Shown in pieces: positions 16,732 through 24,547 of a stretch of DNA of 64,000 bases (position 1 is the first letter of the stretch; every line of letters begins with the position of its first letter). This stretch comes from Bradyrhizobium sediminis. GTDB taxonomy: Bacteria; Pseudomonadota; Alphaproteobacteria; Rhizobiales; Xanthobacteraceae. The notes below the pieces were generated by a model. The model did no database searches and had not been told where the DNA came from. It worked only from the letters and a program-made list of their open reading frames with translations. The stretch covers positions 1,932,501 to 1,996,500 of the forward strand of contig NZ_CP076134.1 of NCBI RefSeq assembly GCF_018736085.1, written 5' to 3'. A program made the position numbers and the translations under genes.

Positions 16732-17049
16732 TTATTCGAGCGTCTTCAGGAATGACAGAAAGTCATTGATCTGGTCAGGCTCGAGCTGAAATTGCGGCAT
16801 GGTCGGATGGCCGGTAACGATGCCCTCGGCAAGGGCCTCGGCGAGGGTTTCAATCGGGTACCGATTGTGCAGCGTGCGGAATGGTGGGGCGATCTTCAGC
16901 GGGCTCGGGGTCGTCCGGTCGATGGAATGGCAGCGCGCGCAATTGGTGAGGGCGAAAGCCCTGCCGCGCTGCTCGGCGGGCGAGGCAGCCAAAACCGGTA
17001 CGGTCAGCATCAGCACAGCCAAGGCTTGGCGCAGGGTAAATTGCAGCAT
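16732..17049 (-). CDS. Small c-type cytochrome
   Basis: 105 residues with an N-terminal signal peptide (MLQFTLRQALAVLMLTVPVL), one haem-attachment site CARCH at about residue 36-40 and a probable axial Met in HPTMPQF. It is a periplasmic class I monohaem cytochrome that would carry electrons between the respiratory chain and an oxidase or reductase; the partner is not in the window. ATG 17049 places the signal peptide at the N-terminus; the frame is open to 17130 without one. A perfect FNR-type box is centred 68 bp upstream, shared with the divergent regulator gene. Confidence 0.87.
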   Translation of the reverse strand: MLQFTLRQALAVLMLTVPVLAASPAEQRGRAFALTNCARCHSIDRTTPSPLKIAPPFRTLHNRYPIETLAEALAEGIVTGHPTMPQFQLEPDQINDFLSFLKTLE

Positions 17050-17109
17050 TCCAGAACGATCTCTTCCAAAGCGGACAGGTCTTTGATAATGCTGCAAAAC
17101 CGGTCGTCT

Positions 17110-17123
17110 TTGATCTGCATCAA
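17110..17123. promoter_or_regulatory. Perfect FNR/FixK box between cytochrome c and the regulator
   Basis: TTGATCTGCATCAA matches TTGATNNNNATCAA exactly. It lies 68 bp (centre) from the cytochrome c start and 92 bp from the regulator start, suggesting activation of the cytochrome and autoregulation of the regulator. Confidence 0.78.
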
Positions 17124-17207
17124 CCGACAAATGGGTGATCCGTTAAGATGCAACCGACCTGCAGGCTGGCCGCTATGGTTGCAGCCCGCCCTGTCTCGGA
17201 GTGGTGC

Positions 17208-17921
17208 ATGAAGATTTCCCTGGTTGCAGGCGAGCCGAGCGGGCAAGTCTGCACCGATTGCGCGATACGCCAGTTCAGCCTCTGCGCCGCGCTTGACAAG
17301 GTCGAATTGCGGGAATTGGAGCATCTGGGTCGCCATATCCATTTCGCATCCTGCGAGACCGTGTTCGCTCAGGAGGAGATGACGACGTCGTTCTACAATC
17401 TGATGGAAGGCGTCATGCGCCTCTACAAGCTGCTGCCGGACGGCCGCCGGCAGATCGTGGGATTTTCCTTGCCCGGTGATTTCCTGGGGCTGGCGGCGTC
17501 CGCGCGGCACAGCCTGTCGGCGGATGCGATCGGCGCGGTTACCGTTTGCCGATTTTCCAAGGTTCCCTTTGCACGATTCATCGAGGATAAGCCCCATCTC
17601 CTCCGCCGTATCAATGAATTGGCGGTTCGCGAACTGAGCCACGCTCAGGACCATATGGTGCTGCTCGGCCGCCGTTCCGCCGAAGAAAAAGTTGCGACCT
17701 TCCTGATCGGCTGGCGCGACCGTCTGGTTCAGCTCAACGGCCCGTCAACAACAGTGGCGCTGCCGATGAGCCGTCAGGACATTGCAGATTACCTTGGCCT
17801 GACCATTGAAACGGTGAGCCGTACCTTCACCAAGCTCGAGCGCGATCGTGTGATCGGAATCATGCCGGGAAGCGTGTGCCTGCTGGATCCGGCGCGCGCT
17901 GAGGCGATGGCCGCGGCCTGA
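17208..17921 (+). CDS. FNR-type oxygen-responsive transcription regulator
   Basis: 237 residues. Cys15, Cys18 and Cys26 (CTDCAIRQFSLC) plus Cys114 (AVTVCRF) occupy the positions of the four [4Fe-4S] ligands of E. coli FNR, so it should sense oxygen directly. A cNMP-type beta-barrel (35-150) is followed by a Crp helix-turn-helix (about 188-212) with ETVSRTFTKLE, whose Glu-x-x-Ser-Arg recognises TTGAT half-sites. It is FnrN/FixK1-like; FixK2-type proteins lack the cysteines. ATG 17208 has GGAG eight bases upstream; an upstream ATG at 17148 has none. It is the obvious candidate to bind the six boxes in this island, including the one in its own promoter. Confidence 0.9.
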   Translation: MKISLVAGEPSGQVCTDCAIRQFSLCAALDKVELRELEHLGRHIHFASCETVFAQEEMTTSFYNLMEGVMRLYKLLPDGRRQIVGFSLPGDFLGLAASARHSLSADAIGAVTVCRFSKVPFARFIEDKPHLLRRINELAVRELSHAQDHMVLLGRRSAEEKVATFLIGWRDRLVQLNGPSTTVALPMSRQDIADYLGLTIETVSRTFTKLERDRVIGIMPGSVCLLDPARAEAMAAA

Positions 17922-17954
17922 GTCTCGCACGCTCCTGTGGAGTGACTCGCGAAG

Positions 17955-17968
17955 TTGATCCGCATCAA
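17955..17968 (+). promoter_or_regulatory. Perfect FNR/FixK box upstream of a 47-aa gene
   Basis: TTGATCCGCATCAA matches TTGATNNNNATCAA exactly. Its centre is 58 bp upstream of ATG 18020. It begins 34 bp after the regulator stop codon. Confidence 0.75.
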
Positions 17969-18019
17969 CGTGTGTCGTCCCTGATCGAGGATGATCATGT
18001 CGGTTCAAGGGAGGCCGTC

Positions 18020-18163
18020 ATGTCTTTCGATACGATGCTGGTGACTGCAGCGGTGCTGCCCGTATGTGTGGCGTTCGCGGCTGTGCTGATCTCTGGCGAT
18101 TTTCAAACGCGGCCCGTACGGCAAAAGGCCCGCGCGAATCTCCTAAGGTGCCGAAGTTTTTGA
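18020..18163 (+). CDS. Small single-span membrane protein (47 aa)
   Basis: MSFDTMLVTAAVLPVCVAFAAVLISGD forms one hydrophobic helix (residues 5-25), followed by a basic tail (TRPVRQKARANLLRCRSF), so a type with the C-terminus inside is likely. GGGAGG stands seven bases before ATG 18020 and a perfect FNR/FixK box is centred 58 bp upstream. Together these make it a convincing small gene. I do not recognise a family. Small membrane proteins of this kind often accompany oxidases or transporters, but nothing here shows the partner. Confidence 0.6.
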   Translation: MSFDTMLVTAAVLPVCVAFAAVLISGDFQTRPVRQKARANLLRCRSF

Positions 18164-18470
18164 GCGGGTTAGGCACCTGCTGCTGACGTGACGGGGCACA
18201 GGGATTGTTCAGTCCCATATTCTGGCAGTTGGCGTTCGGATAGAATTGCGCGCGCAAAAGACTGTCGCATCTTCTGGATGCGTTTAGTGAAGGCAGCTAC
18301 CTCAGGGCAGCTGCACTCCTCTAAAATTGTCGCCCAATCGTTCTCGTCCCGACAATCGCCACCCAACGCTTGGCTTGCTCGAGCCCGCTTCATCCGCGAT
18401 AGACGGATGCAAATGCTTGTTCCGCCATGATCTTTCGCTAATCTAAATCGATTGGACGAAGGAGGCCCGG
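18164..18470. other. Intergenic stretch, nothing recognised
   Basis: 307 bp between the small membrane gene and the cyclase. Short open frames on both strands lack ribosome sites and family resemblance. The only useful signal is the AAGGAGG at its right end that serves the next gene. Confidence 0.5.
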
Positions 18471-21400
18471 GTGTCCTGCCAGGTGTGTCTATCGACCCTG
18501 AAGGCTGGCGACCTGTATTGCTCGTCCTGTGGAGCGGTCGTCCCCGAGCATCCTCCGAAGCCCGCGGAACTTCGCGGCCGTATCGCCGGCGAGCGGAAAT
18601 ACCTGACCGTGCTCTGCGCCGATCTGCAGCGATCCACCGATTTGATCTCGGAACTGGACCCCGAGGCCGCCATTTCGCGGCTTGAGCCGGCGCTGATTGC
18701 CATGCGCACCGCGGTGCGCCGCAACCGCGGAATCGTGAGCAAGGAAGGCGGCGACGGTCTGATCGCGCTGTTCGGCGCCCCGCATGCCGATGACAATCAC
18801 GCTGTCATGGCTTGCCACGCGGCAGTCGAGCTGGTTCGCCGGGTCAAGCTGCTGGACGATCCGGCGCTGCAGGTCCGGGTCGGCGTGCATTCCGGCTATG
18901 TGGTCGCCCATGTCATCAAGGCCGATTTCTCCTCGATCTATGAAGCGGGCGGTCCGGCGGTCCATCTGGTCAAGCGGCTCGAGAGCGCCGCGCAGGCCGG
19001 ACAAATCATGGTGTCGGAATCCTGCCAGAGCCTGGCCGCAGGCCTGGTGACTTTCCATGCCTTGCCTCCGAAGCAGCTTGAGGGGTTCTCCGCACCGGTT
19101 CCCTGTTACGAACTCGCCGAGATCAGCGGGCTTACCCGCTGGCGGGCCCGTTCGACCAAAGGGCTTTCCTCCTTCGTCGGCCGCGAGGAAGAGACTTCCC
19201 TGCTTGACCGGGCGGCGCGGGAGACCGGCCCGTCCGGGCAGATCATCGCGCTGGTGGGCACGGCGGGCATCGGAAAATCCCGGATGGCCCACGAATTTGT
19301 TAGCGTATTGCGGGAGAGGGATTGGCAGGTCCTGGAGGCGGAAGGCAATCCGCTGGAGCAGGCGGTGCCGTATGCATTGCTGAAGAAGCTGCTGCAGAGC
19401 GCGCTGCAGGTAGGCAACCTCACGCCTGCCAATCTGGCTGCCTTCGCCGAAGGGCAGGGACTCGCCCATTCCGACCTGTGGCCCGCGGCCCTTGGCTCCG
19501 TTCTCGACCAGCCCATCACCGACCCCCGCTGGCATGATCTCGAACCGCTGTTGCGGCGGCGCGCAATCATCGACTCGGCACGCCATGCGATCGAACAGGT
19601 GGTCTCGGCGCGGCCGACGATCCTGCTCCTGGAGGACCTGCACTGGATCGACGGCCAAAGCGAAACTGCCATCGAGGCCATGATGTCGCTGACGGCGAAC
19701 CATCCGCTGCTGGTGTTGCTGACCTGGCGGACGGAGGATACGCCGGGATGGTTGGCCCGGCTGGACGTTCGCAGGATCTGGCTGCGATCGCTCGATGTCC
19801 CCTCGGCGAACGCGCTGCTCGACGACCTTCTCGGTACCGCGGAGCACCTCGACGATCTCAAGGCGCACATCCTTCGCCACACTGGCCAGGTTCCGCTCTT
19901 TATCGAGGAGGTCGCACGGCAGCTGATCAATCGCGGAGTCCTCAAGGCCGATCCCGCGGGATTTGCGACCAAGGTTGATTGGGATGCGCTGGAAATTCCT
20001 CCCACGGTGCAGGGCGTCATTGCATCCCGTATCGATCGGATGCCGAACGAAGACAAGGCTCTCCTCCAGCTTGCGTCTGTGGTGGGGCCGCGAATTTCGC
20101 ATCGCCTGCTGGCAACGGTGATAGGCATGCCGGCCGCTCAGCTGCAAAGCCGCCTTTGGTCCCTGGAAATTCTCGACTTTTTGGTTGAGCCGCGATCGAT
20201 CACCGATCCGGAGCATGAATTCTCCCACGATCTCATTCGCGAGGTCGCCTATGATTCGATCCTCAGGACGCAACGCGAGGAATTGCATCGTCGGATATTG
20301 ACGGCTTTGGAAGTCAATTCCGCCGGCCATGAGGCAGACGTTGCGGAGGCGCTTTGTCATCACGCGGTCAAGGCACATGACTGGGCAAAGGCCAGCCATT
20401 ATGGCCGCCTCGCGGCGCGAAAGGCGTTGGCCAGGTCGGCCTTCCGCGACGCTGCGGGCTATTTTCAGACCGCGATCGATGCCGTTGACAGGTTGCCTGA
20501 CTCGGTCGAGCGCGAACAGCGGGCGATAGACCTGCGCATTGAGGCTCGTCTTGCTCTAGCTCCACTTGGAAGCATCGAGCAATGGTTTGGTCTTTGTCGC
20601 GATGCGGAGGCGCGCTCCGAGAAGATTGGGGACGAACAGCGGCGGCTTGCGTCCATCGTCGCCAAGGCGGTGGCGCTGAATTTCTATGGTGCGCCCTTTG
20701 ACGCGATCACCGCGTCCGAGCAGGCTGTCGCACTGGCCAATACCCTGGCCGCCACGGCATGGCTTGGCTATGCCGAGTATGTACTTGGTCAGGCCTATTT
20801 CATCGCGGGCCGCTATCGCGACGCTGAGCGGCTTTTCGACCAGGCCAGCGCAAGGCTGGCCAGCGCGCCGGAAAATGCTCCGCCGGGGACGACGGGGGCA
20901 AGCCTTCTCGTGCTTTGCCATATGATGAAGGCTCTGGTCTATGTCTCGCTCGGCGAATACGACGATTCCGAGCGCTGCTCCCGGCAGGCCAGTGACCTAG
21001 CCGAAAGCAATGACCGGCCTTATGACATTGTAGCGGCCCTTTACGGTCGTGGCCTGGTGCAAATGAGTCACGGTGACTTTGACGGGGCGGAACGAGCCCT
21101 TGATGAAGCCGCATTCCTCTCGCGCGAGAACGAAGTCCGGCTATTTTTGCCCCTCGTGTTGTGCGCGCTTGGGAATCTCAATTTGCAGAAGGGGCGGGCC
21201 GCGGAAGCAAGAGACATTCTGCTGAAGGCGAAGGAGGAAGCAGAGGCGCTTGGCCACGCCAGCAGCACCATGCTGGCACCGGTCTATCTTGCTTCGGCCT
21301 TCGCACAACTCGGCGACATTCCCCGCGGGCTGGAGGTTGCGCGAGCCTGCCAGGCGGGAGCAAAGCAAAAGGGATATCTTGGGATTGAAGCCCTGGCAGC

Positions 21401-21677
21401 TTTCGCCGAGGGTTTCATTCTTTCCCTCCAGGGAGCGCCGTCCGCTGCTGAGGCAAAGGCTCGACTTGACCGGACGATTGAACTGGCAACCACGCTCGGA
21501 GCCAGGCCGTTGCTCGGGATGGCCAAGGGAGCATTGGCCCGCTTGTTGGCGGCTTCGGGCCGGAAATCCGAGGCACAAGACGAACTCGCCCAGGCGATCG
21601 AGCTGTTCGACAAGTCGAAAATGACTGTCCAGTTGGAACGTGCTAAGGTGACGCTCTCCAAGTTTGCGGACTTATAG
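18471..21677 (+). CDS. Zinc-ribbon / class III nucleotide cyclase / AAA / TPR protein
   Basis: 1068 residues, no signal peptide. In order: a zinc ribbon (CQVC and CSSC, residues 3-20); a class III adenylate/guanylate cyclase domain (about 43-215) with metal-binding positions in CADLQRSTDL and GGDGLIALFG; an AAA/NB-ARC-like ATPase (about 225-500) with Walker A GTAGIGKS near residue 263 and Walker B ILLLEDLHWID; then TPR helices to the end. Such proteins are thought to couple ATP-driven oligomerisation to cyclase output, but inputs are mostly unknown. GTG 18471 has AAGGAGG just upstream. A Crp-type protein lies two genes downstream and could read the product. Confidence 0.88.
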   Translation: MSCQVCLSTLKAGDLYCSSCGAVVPEHPPKPAELRGRIAGERKYLTVLCADLQRSTDLISELDPEAAISRLEPALIAMRTAVRRNRGIVSKEGGDGLIALFGAPHADDNHAVMACHAAVELVRRVKLLDDPALQVRVGVHSGYVVAHVIKADFSSIYEAGGPAVHLVKRLESAAQAGQIMVSESCQSLAAGLVTFHALPPKQLEGFSAPVPCYELAEISGLTRWRARSTKGLSSFVGREEETSLLDRAARETGPSGQIIALVGTAGIGKSRMAHEFVSVLRERDWQVLEAEGNPLEQAVPYALLKKLLQSALQVGNLTPANLAAFAEGQGLAHSDLWPAALGSVLDQPITDPRWHDLEPLLRRRAIIDSARHAIEQVVSARPTILLLEDLHWIDGQSETAIEAMMSLTANHPLLVLLTWRTEDTPGWLARLDVRRIWLRSLDVPSANALLDDLLGTAEHLDDLKAHILRHTGQVPLFIEEVARQLINRGVLKADPAGFATKVDWDALEIPPTVQGVIASRIDRMPNEDKALLQLASVVGPRISHRLLATVIGMPAAQLQSRLWSLEILDFLVEPRSITDPEHEFSHDLIREVAYDSILRTQREELHRRILTALEVNSAGHEADVAEALCHHAVKAHDWAKASHYGRLAARKALARSAFRDAAGYFQTAIDAVDRLPDSVEREQRAIDLRIEARLALAPLGSIEQWFGLCRDAEARSEKIGDEQRRLASIVAKAVALNFYGAPFDAITASEQAVALANTLAATAWLGYAEYVLGQAYFIAGRYRDAERLFDQASARLASAPENAPPGTTGASLLVLCHMMKALVYVSLGEYDDSERCSRQASDLAESNDRPYDIVAALYGRGLVQMSHGDFDGAERALDEAAFLSRENEVRLFLPLVLCALGNLNLQKGRAAEARDILLKAKEEAEALGHASSTMLAPVYLASAFAQLGDIPRGLEVARACQAGAKQKGYLGIEALAAFAEGFILSLQGAPSAAEAKARLDRTIELATTLGARPLLGMAKGALARLLAASGRKSEAQDELAQAIELFDKSKMTVQLERAKVTLSKFADL

Positions 21678-21724
21678 TATTTTGGCAACCACGGCATATC
21701 TCGCCGCTTCTGAGGGAGTGAACG

Positions 21725-22114
21725 ATGGCCTTTGCACCCTATAGTGGGACATTTGAGCAAATTATCAACGAATTGCTCGGTCCGAAAAACATCATCGCTG
21801 CGGCCAGCAAGTTCGCCGAGCTGGAAAAGCAGCACGGGCCCTATAGTTTTGGGAAGTTCATCAAATACTTTCTGCCGAATCCGCAGCAATTTGCCAGTTG
21901 GGAAAAAGATTCCGGCGGAATCTCGGAGCCTGTCCGTCGGCGCCTGACGGAAATCGTTTCGGCCAATCTCAAGTCAGCTTCCCCGTTGCCGATGTTGTTG
22001 AAGGTAGGCGAAAACGTCGATGACACCCACGACCTGATCGTCAAGACGTTTGCCCATAACGGTCATATCTTCATCGGTCTCCACATGCTCTGTCCTAATC
22101 CCGAGCTGAAATGA
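21725..22114 (+). CDS. Hypothetical protein (129 aa)
   Basis: I do not recognise it. It is soluble, with no signal peptide or membrane helix, predicted mixed alpha/beta (FEQIINELLGPKNIIAAASK; HNGHIFIGLHMLCPNPELK at the end). GAGGGAGTGAACG precedes ATG 21725, a good ribosome site. It starts 47 bp after the cyclase stop on the same strand, so it may be co-transcribed and be a partner or target of that signalling protein. Confidence 0.65.
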   Translation: MAFAPYSGTFEQIINELLGPKNIIAAASKFAELEKQHGPYSFGKFIKYFLPNPQQFASWEKDSGGISEPVRRRLTEIVSANLKSASPLPMLLKVGENVDDTHDLIVKTFAHNGHIFIGLHMLCPNPELK

Positions 22115-22353
22115 TTCGGAGGCTCATGAGATTACCGGAGGTCAGATTGACTCGCTTCCGGCATCCATTCCCGATGCCTATCTAAAATTGTTCACTTGAG
22201 ATTCGCGCCCTTTACGAGTATCCCCTTGGGGGCTGGTCATAGTCGGGCCCTTTCTTGCCGTGCGCTGCCTGCGGGAGTATAAATTGCGCGGCGGATGATT
22301 GCTCTCTAGCCTTGCATTGAGCGCGACCCGCCGATCAAGGGCAAACTCAGCAG

Positions 22354-23103
22354 ATGGTCGTGACCGGCGTGCCCCAGGACGGAAAAGCTGCATCTCGGCC
22401 GGTTGCGAGTAGCAAGCTGGCGGTGCTGCGCAAGCATCCGATTTTCTGCGATCTTGATCCCGAAGCGCTCGATCAGCTCTGCCGTTACGCCAAGCATGCC
22501 ACGCTGAAGCGGGGAGCCACGATCTTTTCGAAGGGCGACCCTGGAACCAGCATGTTTGCAGTGATCAGCGGCACGGTAAAGATCAGCACCTCGTCCCCAG
22601 ATGGCCGCAGCGCGATTCTCAATTTGATCAGCGCCGGCGAGATATTCGGGGAAATCGCCGTGCTCGACGGGCAGGCGCGGACCGCCGACGCGACGGCCAA
22701 TACCAATTGCGAGATCTTCATCATCGACCGCCGCGAATTCGTTCCGTTCGTGAAGAGCCAGCCGGCGCTGGCGATGAAATTCATCGAGCTGCTCTGCACC
22801 CGTCTGCGCTGGACCAGCGAACAGGTCGAGCAGATCATCCTGCAGAACCTGCCGGGCCGGCTGGCCAACGCGTTGCTTCGCCTGACCGAGAAGCACAAGC
22901 TCGCGCCCGGCGGCCGCACCATCGCCGTGACCCAACAGGAAATCAGCGAAATGGTCGGCATGACCCGGGAAAGCATCAACAAGCAGTTGCGGGTCTGGGC
23001 CGATCGCAAATGGGTGCGTCTCGAACACGGGGCCATCGTCGTGCTGGATGCCGAGCCGCTGCAGGCCCTGGCCGAAGCGGGATCGGACGCCAGCGGAGAT
23101 TAG
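22354..23103 (+). CDS. Crp/Fnr-family regulator, cNMP-binding type
   Basis: 249 residues. The cyclic-nucleotide domain (about 25-145) has a readable phosphate cassette, GEIFGEIAVLDGQARTADAT, where Arg-Thr occupies the Arg-Ser position that contacts cAMP in E. coli CRP. The C-terminal helix-turn-helix (about 190-220) reads TQQEISEMVGMTRESINKQL. There is no FNR-type cysteine cluster, so it should answer to a nucleotide, not to oxygen. The cyclase two genes upstream is a natural source of ligand. The gap from 22114 holds its promoter. Its targets are unknown. Confidence 0.87.
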   Translation: MVVTGVPQDGKAASRPVASSKLAVLRKHPIFCDLDPEALDQLCRYAKHATLKRGATIFSKGDPGTSMFAVISGTVKISTSSPDGRSAILNLISAGEIFGEIAVLDGQARTADATANTNCEIFIIDRREFVPFVKSQPALAMKFIELLCTRLRWTSEQVEQIILQNLPGRLANALLRLTEKHKLAPGGRTIAVTQQEISEMVGMTRESINKQLRVWADRKWVRLEHGAIVVLDAEPLQALAEAGSDASGD

Positions 23104-23135
23104 CGCCAAGGCGCCGATCGGGATGATGGCGCGGG

Positions 23136-23801
23136 CTATGCCGTCGCGAGGTTGGCGCCGCGCTCGATCGTGAATTCGACGTCGATCAGCCCGCGCGAAT
23201 GGTTCATATCGGATTGCGACATCAGAAGCGTGAGGTCCTTGCCCCTGAGCGAAGCCAGCACTTCGGACAGCCGCTCGGAAAGGGCCGGCGCTATTCCCTC
23301 GAACGGCTCGTCGAGCAGCAGGCATTTGGTGCCGATAGCGAGCGCGCGGCCAAGCGCCACCAGCTTCTGCTGGCCGCCGCTCAGCAGCAGCGCCTTGCGA
23401 TGGCGCATCTCCGTGAGTTCGCCGATTACCTCGTAGACGAAGTCTAGCCGCGCGTTGCGGTCGAGGTGCTCGGCGACCCACAGCGGCAGCAGGATGTTCT
23501 CCTCGACAGTGAGTTGCGGCACCAGGCAGCGATCCTCCGGCATGTAGCCGATCCCGAGGGCGGCACGGGCGTGGCGCGGACGTGCGGCCAGATCGGCGCC
23601 TTCGAACCGCACGGTGCCTTGTGCCGGCTTGAGGTGACCCATGATGGAGCGCATCAGCGTGGTCTTGCCGGCGCCATTGCGGCCGACCAGGCTGACCATG
23701 GCGCCCCGCGTCACCTTCATCGAGAAGCCGCGCAGCGCCGGCATAGACTGGATCTCGACGACCAGATGGTCGATCTCGAGCAGGGGCCCCGCCGCGTTCA
23801 T
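23136..23801 (-). CDS. Branched-chain amino acid-type ABC transporter ATPase LivF
   Basis: 221 residues. Walker A GRNGAGKTT, signature LSGGQQKLVALGRAL and Walker B CLLLDEPFEGIAP are all present. It is the shorter ATPase of a HAAT-family importer and pairs with LivG, whose stop codon it overlaps by four bases. It is the last gene of a long minus-strand run. The substrate is not set by this subunit; given the catabolic genes upstream it may be an aromatic or amide, not an amino acid. Confidence 0.92.
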   Translation of the reverse strand: MNAAGPLLEIDHLVVEIQSMPALRGFSMKVTRGAMVSLVGRNGAGKTTLMRSIMGHLKPAQGTVRFEGADLAARPRHARAALGIGYMPEDRCLVPQLTVEENILLPLWVAEHLDRNARLDFVYEVIGELTEMRHRKALLLSGGQQKLVALGRALAIGTKCLLLDEPFEGIAPALSERLSEVLASLRGKDLTLLMSQSDMNHSRGLIDVEFTIERGANLATA

Positions 23802-24547
23802 TGCGAGCCTCCGGTGACGTAGCGGCGCACTTCCGGATCCTTCAACACGTCTTGCGGATCGCCATCGGCGAGAATGCGGCCCTGGTAAAACGCCACCACG
23901 CGATCGGCATAGCGGCTGACGATCTCCATGTCGTGTTCGACGAAGACGATGGTCGCGGCATCCGGCGCGACGGCATGAATCACGCGGTCCATGGTGGCGA
24001 ATTTCTCCTCCGCCGACACGCCGGAGGTCGGCTCGTCCAGCAGCAGCAGTTTCGGCCGGCGCACCAGCGCCATGGCGATGTCGACCAGCTTGCGTACGCC
24101 GCCCGCAAGTTCCGAGATCGGCCGGTCGGCCATCTTGGCAAGTCCGAACCGCCCGAGCAATTCGAGCGCCTTGTCGTGGCGGCCGTGCGCCTCCGCGGGC
24201 GAAAAGAACGACAGCGAATGCGCGCCGACGCCGGAGACCGCCACCGCCAGGTTTTCGGCCGCCGTGAGCTCGATGAACAATTGCGGAATCTGGAAGGAGC
24301 GGGAAATGCCGAGCCGCGCCACGTTCCGTGGCGAGCGCCTACCAATGTCCAATCCCTCGATCGCAATAGAGCCGGAATCGGGTTTGAGATAGCCGGTGAC
24401 CATGTTGACGAAGGTCGTCTTGCCGGCGCCGTTGGCGCCGATCAGGCTGACCCGCTGGCCGGCCGGGATATCAAGGCTCAGAGCGTCGGCGGCGACCACC
24501 GCGCCAAAGCGCTTTTCGACCGCGCGCACGGAGAGGACAGGGATCAT
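23798..24547 (-). CDS. Branched-chain amino acid-type ABC transporter ATPase LivG
   Basis: 249 residues. Walker A GANGAGKTT and Walker B LLLLDEPTSGVSA are standard. The signature reads LAGGVRKLVDIAMAL, an unusual variant of the LSxGxxR motif but in the right place. It overlaps LivM upstream and LivF downstream by four bases each, so the three are translationally coupled. Confidence 0.92.
   Translation of the reverse strand: MIPVLSVRAVEKRFGAVVAADALSLDIPAGQRVSLIGANGAGKTTFVNMVTGYLKPDSGSIAIEGLDIGRRSPRNVARLGISRSFQIPQLFIELTAAENLAVAVSGVGAHSLSFFSPAEAHGRHDKALELLGRFGLAKMADRPISELAGGVRKLVDIAMALVRRPKLLLLDEPTSGVSAEEKFATMDRVIHAVAPDAATIVFVEHDMEIVSRYADRVVAFYQGRILADGDPQDVLKDPEVRRYVTGGSQ

Noticed and set aside
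18169..18393. 74-codon minus-strand frame in the gap before the cyclase
   Set aside because: No ribosome site, no conserved pattern that I recognise, and atypical composition; kept as intergenic.
18489..20399. 636-codon minus-strand frame opposite the cyclase gene
   Set aside because: No recognisable domain, no start context, and fully antisense to a protein with Walker, cyclase and zinc-ribbon motifs.
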